Below, one piece after another: positions 48,288 to 61,900 of a DNA stretch of 64,000 nucleotides. The notes under the pieces were generated by a model. The model worked only from the letters and a program-made list of their open reading frames with translations, was not told the origin of the DNA and searched no databases. This stretch comes from Gymnogyps californianus (taxonomy: Eukaryota > Chordata > Aves > Accipitriformes > Cathartidae). The stretch spans positions 68,272,020 through 68,336,019 of the forward strand of contig NC_059471.1 of the NCBI RefSeq assembly GCF_018139145.2. Reading direction: 5' to 3'. Made by a program: the position numbers and the translations under genes. Numbering within the stretch: the stretch's first letter is position 1; every line of letters begins with the position of its first letter.

Positions 48288-50226
48288 GCCAGTGCTGTTC
48301 CTTTGGCTCTTTCAGTCTGACCTTGGCATCGAGAGCCAGTAAAATTTTAGGTGCTAGCTTTTGCATTTTTATTCCAAGTAAGCAAGTCATCAAAACTACT
48401 GTCTCCCTTGCAATTTACTGCTGAAATAATGTTTTTGCTGTCAGCGAAAAAAAACATCCAGACCATGCAGCATAAGGTCAGAACTCCTTTATTTAACTCA
48501 GTAGCACAAGGAAGAACTCAAGTGATTCACTGCCACAAAACACTGTAAATGTATCAGGAAGTAATCTCCTGTCTCCGCAGATCAGAGAGGTATCTAAAGT
48601 CTTGCAGATCCAGTTTATCTCTGCTTTCCCTTTTTCATGTTCTTGTATTAGCCAAAGGTCAAAGCAGACAGTGCCTAACTCTTTTTACTCAGACACAATC
48701 ACCAATTAAGACAAAGTCTTACTGCTTGCTTGATCTTCCGGTGCTTGGGAATGTGAAAGATCTCTATACTGTTAGTGTTCCATTGAATTCCTTAGTCAAA
48801 GCCAGCTCTAGCAAACTCCATCACTTATGTTTTAGAAGAAGTACTGCTGGGACCTTCTCTTTCTGTGGTCTTGTTCAACGGCTGCTCAGCATTCTTCTGG
48901 GACATGAAGATACCCCAAGATCCTGGCCTCTGTGCCTAAAATGGCAGCTCTCCAAAAGGAAAGCATGATGGAAGAGGGTGAATCCATAGTTTTATTCCTG
49001 TTTCCACAGTGAACAGTAATAGTGGTTGAGGTATCACATGCTTCCTCTGGTGAGATTTCACTCTTCCTAGTGACTCCATTAGTAGAGGACAAACAGGAAC
49101 ATCTTAGGCCACCCAGAGTAGTCTCTTCAGATCAAACCTTAATTCTTGCTTTAGTATAAAGTCTCATAAAATTCAGACCTCAAGATTGGGGGACATCTCA
49201 AATACACATAGTCTGAAATAGGTAGTTTGTGGAGCATTTGGTATAGAAAGAGCTTAGAAGGAAAGGATGAAGCGGACTCAGCTTTGCAAGGGTTATTTTT
49301 CTTTGAATAAACACAGTCTTTGAAGTGTAAAGCCCATACGCAAAAGCAGTGGTGAAATGATCACGTGGCAAACTCAGGGAAGGGATGGACAAAGTGAGGG
49401 GGGACACCAGCTGAAGAATGCAACAGAGTGACAAAAATAGGACGCTGAGATATTTAGGACTGATCAATCATTGAGAACTGGCCATGTCCTTTCTTTAGGG
49501 GCCTGGTTTACAAATTCAGAAAAGAGAAGAAAAAACTCTGGATGATGTTAATCTGTATGGAGAGAAGATACCATGGTTTATTAAAGTTTTAGGAAAAATA
49601 AACATTTGAGCAAACCCTGAGACAAGACCAGCAAGAAGACAGAGGCACCAGGCTTTGTAGTCTAACCTTGCCTGAAGTGAAAGTTTACTGTGTGCTACTT
49701 CCACACCATACTTTATTGCTCAGGGAGCAACAAAAACTGATAGGCAGAAACAGAAGGGCTTGTATGTGTCTGTCTTCTTATTGGTTTGCAGCTACCATGG
49801 CAGGATCTCACTCTCCCAGGTGATCTGAAAATTGCGGGGTTACAAGATGAAAAAATGGTGGACAAGATATATTTAAATTTAATTAAAACTGAAAGATGGT
49901 GTATTTGAAAAAGTTAACTTATCCTGTCACCCAAAGAAAAGAAGCAGAAAACACAAGGAAACTATGTAGAGCAAGAGACTGGGTCTCATTTGAGTTTTGA
50001 GGGTTTGATTTATGAGGGGAGATAATCATTGCCATTTTTAACCTCCTCCAGTACAGGTGTGGGGAATGATCTCTCAGTTGATCTGTCCTCTCTAAAAGGA
50101 AGGAGAATTTAGTCTTCAGGACTCGTTCCAAGCCCTCTGGAGCTTCTTGCATTGTAGACCTTTTTTTTTTCAACAGTGTTTCTTAACCCAAATCAGACCC
50201 CTTAGGTTCTTTTCTTCCAGACTAAA

Positions 50227-50284
50227 ATATATACAGATACATATATGTACATGTATACACGTATGTACATACACACACACACAT
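50227..50284. repeat. TA/CA alternating microsatellite
   Basis: A mixed AT, GTAC and CA alternating stretch ends in (AC)n. It is almost continuously purine-pyrimidine alternating and likely polymorphic in length. Confidence 0.8.
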
Positions 50285-53200
50285 GCAGAGTATTTAAAGG
50301 CAGATCTGTTTCTGACAGTGATGAGCAGCAGACTGATGCATGTTGATATGAAAGAGGCATAGAGATCCTTCCCCTGCCATAGCCTGTCTACACCACAACT
50401 AGTGGTGTAGGGATGTTCTGAAATGGAGGCTACATTCAGATTTCTTTCTTTCTTATTTTCCGTTCATGCCCTCCCTAGGAATAGTGAGTTTCTACCTTAC
50501 CATCAGCCTGAGCAGGGATTGTTTGAACTGTACACACCGATGACTTACTGTGGTAAGCCATGCTGTCGTTCATCTGCTTCAGTGTTTGCCCCAGGTCCAT
50601 TTTAGGAACTGATTTGAGATATGCTGACTTGAACAGTTAATTAAATTCGGGAGGCCATGCAATTTGCCCAGCAATATTTTAGGAAGGTCTGTTAGCACTG
50701 GTTGTTGAGGGAACAGGCATCTTTATAGAACATAAAGCAGAGATGAAGTCAGAAGTAATCCAAGGTCCCTGGTGTATTATAGCATGGTGTATTGAATCAG
50801 TAAACAGGTATCAGTAACTCATTCTGCAAAAGATAGCTGGGATTGCAAAGGTAACGGTCACATTTTTCTCAAAATTGGGAGAGGCACGTGTACCTTTGCC
50901 TAGGTAACAGAACTGTTATCCCTGTATCAGAAATGCAAAACAGGAGGGAAGCAGCACAACCCTAAGGTTCACTTCATGGACCCACTTTGAGAAGCTGGGA
51001 TTTCTCTCCCACTGTAATCCTGAGAATTTCTTTATTTCATTGGTCATTGTAATATGCTTCCACAGAAAGGCAGAAGAAGAGGGAAACTAATGCTTTCTTC
51101 TCAGAGAGTTATCTGCTGCTTATGCTTCTTGCACAACTTCCTACTGAAATTACCTGAAACCTGCAGATTGATGGAGATGGTCAGTAGTAGCAGTGGTCTC
51201 TTTGCACTGAGAGGACATGTTTTTGTGACAACTGTGATGGCCCCTGTCTCTGCAACCAGGACTTCTGTTTTTAAAGGGACACTTTGGCAAAAAGCTGAGT
51301 GCACCCTTGTTGTCCAGAACTTTCAAAACCGGTGAAAGAGTGGGTTTCTGTTCTGGTGTATAGACAGTCTTCCTTATAAAAATGAGCTGATGCATGAGGT
51401 GATACCTTCAAATCAAACACTTTTACTAAAAGAAATCTAAGCTAATATTGCACTCCCAGTCACACTTCTTCCCCAATACTTGTGAGGCATGGATTTCGTT
51501 TGTACATGGCATACTTTAAGTCTGCACTAACACTCTTCTACTGTGATGTTAGAAGAATGATTTAAAAAACCCCTTGAATAAATACTATAAAAATTGCCAG
51601 AAGTACTTTAAATCAGCTACTTACTGTTAGCCAAATTAACTAAATCAAAAGAAATACAAAAATAAAACTAAAACACTCTGTTTTGGTAAGAATGAAAAAC
51701 CCCCCAAATATTTTTTCACAGCTGAACAGGGAAAGTATTTTATTGGATGGAGACAAAAGAAAATACATCACCAGTTTGCAGGATGCAGAAAGCTGAACCA
51801 TCCTAGCTGAACCACTTGAGAGAATCTCAAATGTTCAGAACCGTGGCTCAGCAAGATATGTTGCTAGTCCTATCTTGAAAGTGTATGAAGCCAAGAGCTG
51901 CTTAATCTCCTTTCCCAGAAGACCATCACATTACATGGTTCCAAGAAGACTTCCTCTACTGCATGCTAAATCAGTCTTTATTCTGCTTATACTGTTTTGC
52001 TTGATTTTTTCATTACTGGAAGGTCTTCCATGCTATGCTTCAGCCAGCATAGGTACGCTTGGCATCTGCATGGCGGGATTTTTGGCTCTGGGTACAGACA
52101 AGAGAGGAGAGGGAGAACACAATCTGCCCTCTAGCTTTCTCAGACCTAACTTGTGAGAATATTACGACATAAGAAAGTATATTTTCAAATCAAATATCCA
52201 GGTTAGACACTTGGATGTTCCTGTGTCACAGCCCTGATAACATGGCAGGAATATTAATGTTTCTTTAGGCTCTGAATTTATGTGCCTGATTTTAGAGACC
52301 AGGACTTGGATGCTTTCATTGGGGAAGCTATCTGTGTATTTGCATCATATGTGTTGTGAAATATATTATTTAAGCAGTTTATGTAGGAAGTGCTATTATT
52401 GAGGAATGTAGTCAGGGTATCCTTGTCTTTCATTGGGATCATAACATTCAACAAAATAGACGACACGTACATATCTTTGTTAGTCCCATTCCATCACCCG
52501 AAAAGCAAAGAAGGAGTTCATATTTAGGAAAATCTGGCCCTGAATATTCACTTGAATGTCCAAGTATGAACATTGATAGCTCTGTATGCATAATGCTCTT
52601 CTGTATTTCCCTTTTATCTTTATTGATATTGGTGTTAAATGGGTGGTTTGGGGATATCGAAACTGCAGAACTGATTCATTACAAGGACTTCCTACCTCAG
52701 GCAGCAGCAGCTTGAATTTAAGGCCAATCTCCCCTCCTCCAAAGCAGAATGCATACATGAAGACAGATCAATGTCCACCTCTCCCATTTGCAATAATTCA
52801 TTTAGTTACGTTAATAAGAGCTATCTATTCGATTTGTCAAATTGCATTACAGAGCCCGCTGGAGCTGACAGGAATTATCTTGTCTCCTGCCCTAGTGCCT
52901 GGCTGCCAAATCAGGGGGGTGGAGGTTAAGATCAGTTTTGCCATGGCTCATTTACTCCTGCTGTGCTGGTTTATTCCATTTAGCTCTAAGTAGGATGAAG
53001 GGAGACAAGCTGCAGCCGATTTGCCCTGTACTAGAGCACAGCCTTCAGCCCTGTAATGACTGAAGAGCTATAGGTACAAGTAGCAGAGCCACAGTGAGCT
53101 CCTCCAGGTTGTGAACTCTGGCAGAACGACTACTTCTAAGTCACATGCTGGACTTTTGCCTAGTTTATGTGAAATCAGCTCCCGCGGTTGTTAGGCATTG

Positions 53201-53482
53201 ATAGCTCAGGTCTCCAGCTGGAGCGCATAGTTGAAATGGTCATAAAAGGAGTTTGAAAGCTAAGAGAGTAGGAAAGACTAATATAAAAAAATAAAAATGT
53301 GTCTACGTGCAATATTGCTGGAAATGCAAGAAGTCACAAAGAAATCAGCTGGAGAAACAGAGACAACAGCACTGCTGTAAAACAACACTTTTTTTCTCAT
53401 TGTATTTTTTCTCTCTGAAATGTATGGTTGTGCCTATAGTGGTGTTCACGTGCTCATTTGGTAGACTGCCCCCTCCCATGTA

Positions 53483-53499
53483 TTTTTTTTTTTTTTTTT
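53483..53499. repeat. T17 homopolymer
   Basis: Seventeen consecutive T, the longest homopolymer noted in the window. A pyrimidine-rich CCCCCTCCC stretch lies just upstream. Confidence 0.9.
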
Positions 53500-53911
53500 A
53501 TCATCTGACTTTGTTCTCTTTGTCAACAGAACCTAGTTTGAAATTATACCATGCAACCTACAGCAATATTGTGAAAACCACAGTATGTTTTAGCTCGCTG
53601 CAGAACACTTGACCATACCTACAGACTATAGCCTAGCCATCTCTACAGTGCTCCTGCATCACCTAGCATGAAGCTGGGGAGCCAGTGACCATCTGCTTGC
53701 TCCTAGGTGCCTGAAGCGCCTCTGGGATGCTGACTGTATGGTGATTTAGCAAGGAGATGAGACGCCTGCTTTTTTGGCTGATGTCAGCCCCCAAGGAGGG
53801 TAGTTATCACACAGTGAGGCTGAGCAGTGGTGAGATGCCTAACTGGGGCTTTACTATGATAAGAGGCCAGTAGGCAGCAGGAGAATGTGCAGCATGAAAA
53901 TAAAAGGAAAA

Positions 53912-53962
53912 GGACTCTGGTCTCTGAATCCTGAGCTGTGGGTTTGTCCTGGCTTTGCTGTG
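53912..53962 (+). repeat. Weak tRNA-SINE-like segment
   Basis: GGACTCTGGTCTCTGAATCC followed by GTGGGTTTGTCCTGGCTTTGC loosely follows the head of MIR-type SINEs ('ggactctgg...cctgggttcgaatcctggctctgcc'). The diagnostic core and tail do not follow, so this is low confidence. Confidence 0.2.
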
Positions 53963-56900
53963 TTATCCACAGATAAAAGTGATGCTGAAGAAGAAAAAGA
54001 GCCGGGTGTACACTTAGGCTGCAATTTTACCATGCTGCTGGCCAGAAGAGGTGTTGTCAAAGACATATTCTGTGCAGTCACATTTCTTTCCTTAATGCAT
54101 AGCAGCTTGGGCAAAGGCGAACCTCCTTTCTTGCCCTGGCCTACAGGCTGCACACAGCTGGGATTTTGCACTGAAGCCCCAAGACCATCCCCTGTTTTCT
54201 GTAGGAGACAGTCTTCCCTTTCCCCAGTCCATTTACTAGGAAAAAAAGATTCCTTCCCCCACGTCTCAATTTAACAATTACCCAGGCTTGATGCACCATC
54301 CTGAACATCTCATGGAGCAAGTGACTCATCGAGTCCCTGGATTGCTGAGCAGAAATTAAAAAGAAAAGAAAACAAAACCAACTCACGTCATACAGGCTAA
54401 ACTGGCCCTTGGAGGAACTTCTCTCCAGATCCTTGAAAGATGTTTAGCAGGATGCTTACCGAACAAGCTTTAAAACATATCGCATTTGTGAGGATAACTG
54501 GATTTGGGAGGAGAACTTGAGGACACTTAAAATATTCCAGATTAAAACAGTTTTTGTCACAGACATTTAGTGAGTTGTTTAACAGAGACACACATGCAGA
54601 TTTTTAGTTTTATATGTTTAAGGGCTTATAAATACTACCCAGAAGCCAATAAGAAAAAAATAAATGTGTTTGATATGTTTTCTTCCACAGGAAGAATCAA
54701 GCTCCAAAATTATAATATTGTGCATTTATAGGGTTTGAGACATGATAAAAGTCAGTGGTTTAGTGGATGTTGTATTTCTGACCAGGCATGATTAAATTTT
54801 ACAAACCAAACACTACCCACTTGCTTAGCTCCTGCAGAAGCACCCAAGATTTCTAAAAGCCATATTTGCGGTTAAAGACTAAATAGGATAAACAACTGCA
54901 AAAGAAGCAGAAAACCTACTTTGTTTGAAGAGTTTGCTTTCTCATCCTTTACAGGAATGACTAGAAAACAAAATGTCACTTCGGGTTAATACAACCTCTG
55001 TCTTGCTCAGTCTTGCTTTGGTGCATGTTGCATTGTGCGACAGCAAACATCAGATGAGCTTAGCTGGATGCTAAGCTTGAAGAGAAACGTAACCGCATGA
55101 TTCCTCTACCATTCACATTGTCTGTCCCCAGGCAGGTATTCAGCTTTTATAAGTGATGAGCTCATTAAGATTTCTTCTTCTTAAAAGCCCCTCAGGGAGA
55201 CATTTGTCTGTTTGCCATTCTGTATTTAAAGTCTGTAACTGCAAAAATTTGTTGCAATGTCCTCATTCAGCTATCAGCATAGTATCAATAGCTTAGATTT
55301 ATAATACACTCATCTTCCCATGGAAGGTTAATGTTGGTTAACTAATCAGCTTTGGAAATCAAGCAAATAATTACAGATCTTTTAACAACATAAACACTTT
55401 TGGTTGCATGACAGTTTATTTGCTTTAACAAAATTGTTCCTTTAGTTGTCCACTTGTGAAATTTGCTTGCAAGCCAAGGGCATGCTGAGTCCAGAGTTTG
55501 CACGTGCAGATTGCCCATGAATAGCAGTTGTAAGGAAGGATGGAAAGTGGCTTAGAAAATTGGACCCATGAGAATAAAATAACCAAAATCAGAAACGATC
55601 TTGGAAAAGGCCTGCCACACAAGTCTTCGGCAAAAAACTTTTCAGGAGAAAACCAAAATAGCTTTTGGCTGCAATAGGAGTTCTGGACACAATTCTGCCA
55701 TCATTTTAAACTAGTGCACAAGACATATAAATGCCAAGTATATCTGTCTTACGGTATTGCATTTTGATAATTAAACTGCCTGATTAGTGCAACGTCCTGT
55801 ATCAGATAATAATTTCAGCTGAAGAATATACAATTTCCTAAGAAACATAGCCAGAAAGCTAACTTAAAAAAAAAGCCAACTTTATACAAGAAGCATTCCA
55901 TCTTCCTATTATTAATAGTACAGTATGTGTCCAGGATTTTTTATGTTAAGGGATTTGAAAGCACAAAAAAGGGATTTGAAAAGATCCCACCACAGACTTG
56001 GAACAGAGCAGCTGTTTAAAGTGAGCAATATATCCAGGCTTGTAGAGTGCCAGAAGATGGGACCTGTAATAAAGAAGGTTGTGAGAGTGTAACTTTCCCC
56101 TGGATGTGAATGAAGCACTTTTAGCTAGCGTTAAAAAGGCCATCTCAAAGTTTTAGGCAGCTTGCCTTTGCTCCCTACAGGACTGGCCTGTAGGAAGGTA
56201 CCTCTAGTGACATCCATTGATGGGGAAATGTAAGCTGCGGTATTTACCTGTGCAGAAAACAAAGGCCTCAAGTACATACCATAGATAATAACTTTTTTAT
56301 GCAACATGACAACCCACATCTTAGAACTGAATTCCTGATACCACACATTCTCAATACCATGTTTTGCAGTTCTGCAGATGTGCTTCAACGCATCTCTGTC
56401 ATCAAGCTTTCTAACAGCTCACTTTTGCAGCTCTTCCTATGGTAAGCTGATGAAATCATTCTGTCCCATTTTGCATGACAAGTAGGTCTTTTGAAACAGA
56501 GCTCTACTGTTCATATTGCTCTCTAATTTTAGCGACGCTTTCAGAAGCCTTTTTTCAGATCTGTGATGAATCTCTGTGCGAGCTATCTAAATGGCAGAGT
56601 ATGTAAAGTATGTAAAGTAGGATGGACATAGAAATTGCTTTATTTTATATCTGTGTACTGATATCTGGGCATTGTCTCAGCAACTCTCAGGGTCTTGCTA
56701 GTGTCTTAAAAAAATCAGATATTAAATATCCTTCCAGCTTGAGCTAACAAGCCATTTGTGGTTTCTGCTGAGAAGCTGTCATAGCTTAGTGTATCTTGGA
56801 TCAACCAGTCTGGCAAACGGCAAAATTTTAGCAGCATTAAATGATTTTTCTTTTGATAAAACAAGAAGAAGAACTTTAAAATCTACTGGAAGCTGTAGGC

Positions 56901-57549
56901 TGGGAAAAGCTCAAGTAGCTATGGCAACTCTTGTTCTCTCATAATTTATTACTACTTAGTTATACGAATATGATGTGATGCGATCTTATATCTGTTTTGT
57001 TGTCCTACATAAATATTGACATTACAGTACTTTTATAATCGAGGACATATAAGGATACAGGGTGATGTGATACCTGTGTCATGCCAGGCCTTAACCCTGA
57101 AAGCCTCCATCCTCTTTACCCATTCACTGCAGGGCAGCTCCAGAGGAGTAACATAGCTTCACCTTTCCTCAATGCTTTATTCAAATAGACATTCCCATCT
57201 TCATTAAACATAAGATTGCTGAATTGTTTTAATTTCCTTCTGATCTATTTCAAGTGCTACTGATTTGCTCAGAATTACTTTGGAATTATTTTGCAGAAAC
57301 AAGCTTAACTTAGACCTGCCTGAGATGTTAGGGTTTGGCAAAGCTGGTTAATATTAGTGTGGTCAGACAAAAGCACTGCAGAAACTAAACTAACCCTCCT
57401 CAAAACCCTTCATGGACTGCTGGTGGCAGCAATGTAGTATGCCAATCATTTCAAGTAATAGTGGAAAGGGACCAATATGCATCTGGGAATTTTATTTATT
57501 GGAAGCAAGACCTTCAGCATCTGAAGTTTTTCATTTCCCCCTGCATTGA

Positions 57550-57592
57550 CCTTGCATTGGAGATTTTGACTTCAACAAGATCAGAATTGATG
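57550..57592 (+). repeat. Possible remnant of amniote CATTGACTTCAATGGG repeat
   Basis: GCATTGGAGATTTTGACTTC followed by AACAAGATCAGAATT is alignable, with gaps, to the 'caatgggagttttgccattgacttcaatgggagcaggatcagg' pattern of the family suspected at 4705-4800. The support is weak because the segment is short. Confidence 0.22.
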
Positions 57593-57717
57593 GTGGTGAT
57601 TTACACTTCACTCTCCCTCTTGATTTCACTTTGATGTCTATACAAAATGATCGACTTGCAAAGTATTTCTTCTTCGGTTGGGTCTTGGAGAGTGAAGACA
57701 AATAATCACTCTCTGGG

Positions 57718-57760
57718 AGCTTTTGCTATAAGCTTTTGCTCTAAGAGCTTTTGCTCTAAG
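57718..57760. repeat. Three tandem copies of a 13-15-bp unit
   Basis: AGCTTTTGCTCTAAG occurs twice in perfect tandem (57731-57745 and 57746-57760). A 13-bp variant, AGCTTTTGCTATA, precedes them (57718-57730). Confidence 0.9.
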
Positions 57761-58364
57761 AAGAGTATCTGTGTATCAACCATATCATTTGGGAGGAAAA
57801 GGGTATTGCAACAATGAAATAAAATGTTTTAATTGTGTGTATATTTACACACAGTATATTTACTATGGAATTCCTGACAGTTGTGAAGGTGCCTCTGACA
57901 TTTCACTTACTTACACTTATTGCTCTTTAGATAATTGTAAAAATCTACAAGACATGGAACTACAGCGTGAGAAGGCTATGAATGAAATATTTTTGTTCTG
58001 TTATTATAAGTCAATATATTTCAAAGATTCTGTGTTTCAAGTCTTTTAAAAATGACTTAAAGTATGTATGTTCTAATTGTTCTAATTATGTTATTTCTCT
58101 GTATATGTACTTACAAGCTTACATGTATTTATACAATTAATTTACCACTCCTTCTGCACTGCTCTTAGAATTGCTTCAGTGTTCTAGACTTTATATTGCC
58201 ACTCATCTGCAAAACTCAAGCCAAGGTCTACAAAGAGAAGACATTAAATCTTAGCCAGTTGGTTAATAATCTGGCAACCAAGTGAAAAATGCTATTGTAT
58301 TTAGGATTTTTTTTGGTAAAAATACTTAACCAAGAACAGGAGACAATTATAAACATAAGTCCTG

Positions 58365-58396
58365 GTTTAAAGCCCTTACAGTTTAAAGCCCTTCAG
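58365..58396. repeat. Tandem duplication, 16-bp unit
   Basis: GTTTAAAGCCCTT is repeated with a period of 16 bases (58365-58380 and 58381-58396). The copies differ only in the last three positions. Confidence 0.85.
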
Positions 58397-58958
58397 AAAA
58401 TTACTTACATATAAATGAAAAATCTGATTAACATTAAAGTTATGCACTATAAAATCCAAGGAATGGTTGTTTTCTAACACAGGATTAGTATTAACGTATG
58501 ATATTGGCAGCATATGTTTGACAGGCTGCCTAGGACATGTGCTGTTACTCCAGGGTTTCTTTAATAATTGGCTTCAAAGAGACATTTCAGTATTTGAAAG
58601 AGAGAACTGTTCTTTATTCTGAAAGTGCCAGCAATAGAACTCAAATATCTACCAGATCAGGCATACACAGTAAAACCCCATGTCTTAGATAAAGAAAGCA
58701 CAGATAAATTATAAAAGCAATAGCGCAGACCTTAAAAACAGGCTGGAGGAATGAACAACTACAAAGTTCATTACCTGCTAATCCTGAAGGATCCACATTT
58801 CATTAAAGAGGGGATCATTTCAGGCATTGAGGCAGAGCATTGAATTTATAAGCCTCTAAGATGTTTCTAATTTCCCTATCAAATACAGGAATGCTGGAAA
58901 AGGGTAGGCAGCTCCTGTGAAATGAAATGCCTCTTTACACAAAGATATTATCATAACC

Positions 58959-58976
58959 AATTAGCAATTGCTAATT
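58959..58976. promoter_or_regulatory. 18-bp perfect palindrome with paired homeodomain-type half sites
   Basis: AATTAGCAATTGCTAATT equals its own reverse complement. It holds two inverted TTAGC/GCTAA blocks around CAATTG, which is also an E-box. Inverted ATTA-type cores at close spacing are bound by homodimers of paired-type and other homeodomain proteins. Nearby CCAATTAG, TGGTAAATACC and TGCCAAA motifs add to an enhancer-like look. No conservation evidence is available here. Confidence 0.4.
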
Positions 58977-61900
58977 TAGTGGTAAATACCATGCCAAATA
59001 CAGCGTTTGCCTGGAAGAGGGTGTCTTTGCACAGCAACCTGACAGTTTTATAAATCCTCTACTACAGGAAATACTTCTGCACGTCGAATTGTTAACACCA
59101 CATTGCATTCACAAGGTTATATAAAACCTGCCAGACATTACTCAGAACAAATGAGAGCCAAAGAACAGCCAGCTCTTGAATTAATATTGCTAATAGTATT
59201 GTCCTGGGAAATGGCTGTCGAAGCAGAAGGTTAGGGATGTATTTATTATTTCTATTATTATTTATTTTACAACAGTATGTAGGTAGTCTAGACAAATTTA
59301 GGCCTCCTTAGGCACATTGCAGACACATATGAAGAGATGTTGTTAGAGAGCTTAAATCAAAACAAGATAGACAAGATGAGGAAAAGCAAAAGCAAAGAGA
59401 GATGCGGTGACTTACCTCTGGCCAGGCAACAAGTGAGTGGTAGGAGCACAGGTCAGGTCTGTTCCCCTTGCGTTCCCCCACCTTCACCGGCTCCTGCTCT
59501 GGCTGCTTGCCCAACTGGCCTGAACTAGAACAGTAGCATCAAACACCCGTGTTGTAAACGTGCCCAAGATGGTCTAAGACACCCAAGAAGACAATTTTGG
59601 ATGGATCTGCCACCTGTCCTGTTCCCTGGTACTGCAGACAGTGATGTTCCCTTTCTGGTCCCACTGCTCCTGTTAGGTCTATAAGACAGGATACTTAAGA
59701 GGCATGTAGCCTAAGTTGGCATTTATTATTTTATTTTTAAAAGCAAAAATACAAGCTGAACCTCAGAAGTTGTGTGCTTACCTAGTCTGTATGAATGTTT
59801 GCCCTTGTCCTGCCATTTTATTCCTTATAGTTTTATGTATATTCTCTGGGTGTATGTGAATAACTCTCCAGAACAGGGACTATGTTTCCCTACATATTAG
59901 TGGTGTTCTTCAACACGTGAAACTGCAGCCATTTGGCCTTTGCAATAATTGTAAAAATCAACATAAAAGCATAAGAAGAAATTATATAAACTATAGAAAT
60001 GAGACAAAACCACTAGAACAACAGTCTGGTGCAAATCTTTGTTATTGTAGAACAAATAAATATATGTGATCCAAACCCTTTCATTATCTCCTGTCCTTAG
60101 TGACAGCTTGGGAGGACAAAGATGGGATAGAGGTTGTGTGAGGACTTGAAAGAAGTCATATGCTTCCGTTCATTATTCGCTTCTTGCTCAAGGTCTCCAG
60201 ATATATATTGTTTGGTAAGGCACAATATTTTTTGTTTGCTCTTGGTACAGGCATTTGTTACCCTACAGCGTTCTGCATGGCTGAAAACCATCCCAGACCA
60301 CGCATTTCAAATGGGTTGGTAAATCAGATGTTCTGCACTGATAATATCTGTCACAATGGCTCATTGTGTGATTAACAAGAATCTATTACTAATGTGGCTT
60401 TTATTTTTGAATATTCAATTACAGTTTGTACCTCTCTAATTGCATCCCCACTATCTGTTTTCAGGACTACTCTGGCATACAGTGGCAGCAGAGACAGGGC
60501 CATTAGCCTTCATTACTGAACTGAGTAATGGAAACACTCAGCATTGTCCTGATACTCCCATTCAGCGTCATATTGCCAAATGCCTATTTTCTCTGACAAT
60601 TCTGCTTGTAACTGCAGATACTGTAATTGCTATAAGACCTCTGCATTTTTTGTGTGCTTATTTTTAAATGACAAAGTTGTGAAATAAATCTCTTTACTGA
60701 CAGTTTCTCTACTCTGATTAAAAACCTTTTCAGTATTCCTTAGGTTGTTGGAAAGCAACATAAATCTACAGGAGATTACATGTTGAGAGGGAAATGGGTG
60801 AGTGGTGCAACTGTAAATGCTTTACTAGGTTAGGTAAATGGGAATGACATAAGAAATCCCTCAGACAAAGCCTTTCTTTCTGAACATATGGGCTACAAGA
60901 CTTATCTCATTTTTGTTTTTGGCTTGCCAATGGTGCATGTATTTTTCTCATAGTGTATCTGAATAGAAACTGCTTATGAATGAAAATTAGCTATAAAAAG
61001 GCAGTGCCAAGTATCCCAAGTTTTGATGCAAGCATTCATGCAAGATGAGTTAAGCATTCATTGTAGTCAGTTCACTGGGCATAGGACTGAACTGTTTGTA
61101 CAGCCCAGATTTTCTTAAGTTTGTATTTCTGCTTTGAAGTAGCTTAAGGAGATTTAGTGTTCAAGGAGCTAACATTCAAGTCTTTTTAAAAATGAGGTCC
61201 TCTTAAAATGTTAGCATTGAAATCATGTGAGAGGTCCTGTTCAGGAATGAAGGCTCCATCTTTCCTTTTTAGCAGGGAAATAAGCTCCTTATGAAAATAT
61301 ATCTTATTTATTTTCTTATTCAAATATTACGTTATGCTGCTAAAAAGACATTTCTATTATGTTATAAGCAATTTTGATCAAGTGAAATCCTTGAGGACAC
61401 TTCACCAGAAATAGAAAAATGGATGTTAAACTGATGGAAAATATAAAGTTGTTTTTCAAACCTAAAATTGGGTAACTGCTTGCTCCTCAACATGGACTCA
61501 TTACATGGACAGCTGCTGTAGTGAGTGCATAAACAAATATCAGACACTGTGCAAATATCATACTAATTTATGCAGTAGAGGAATACCAATCAGCCTTTGG
61601 CAGTAGCCACTACAACATCTCTGGATGACTAGAATTTTAACTCTTTGGGTCCAAATCTTCCTTTCCTTGTCTCCTGAGAGAAGTGTTTCTACAACTTCTG
61701 CCTCCACATGGACAGCTGATCCTGCTTGACAGCATTTCACGTGTGTGATACCAGGAAGGTATTGTTATGGTCTCATGGCTACAATTCAGAGGCTGTATAA
61801 GACAACTTTCCAGACATTTGCATTTTTATTGGCAGTTGTCTTGACAATATTTGGAGTAAAAAAATCTCCCATCTGAACTAAGTTCCATAGTTATTCTTCT

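Noticed and set aside
47900..48350. Possible LTR around the tandem AATAAA signals
   Set aside because: I found no TG/CA ends with direct flanking repeats, no primer-binding site and no paired LTR. Only the poly(A) signals are retained as a feature.
48549..48968. 139-codon plus-strand ORF
   Set aside because: It has no recognisable domain, its composition is leucine/serine-rich as expected from AT/CT-rich noncoding DNA, and it has no splice or promoter context.
53885..54274. 129-codon ORF with an acidic stretch and an overlapping antisense ORF
   Set aside because: Sense and antisense frames are both open and neither shows a domain. The acidic stretch comes from a GAAGAAGAAAAAGAG tract.
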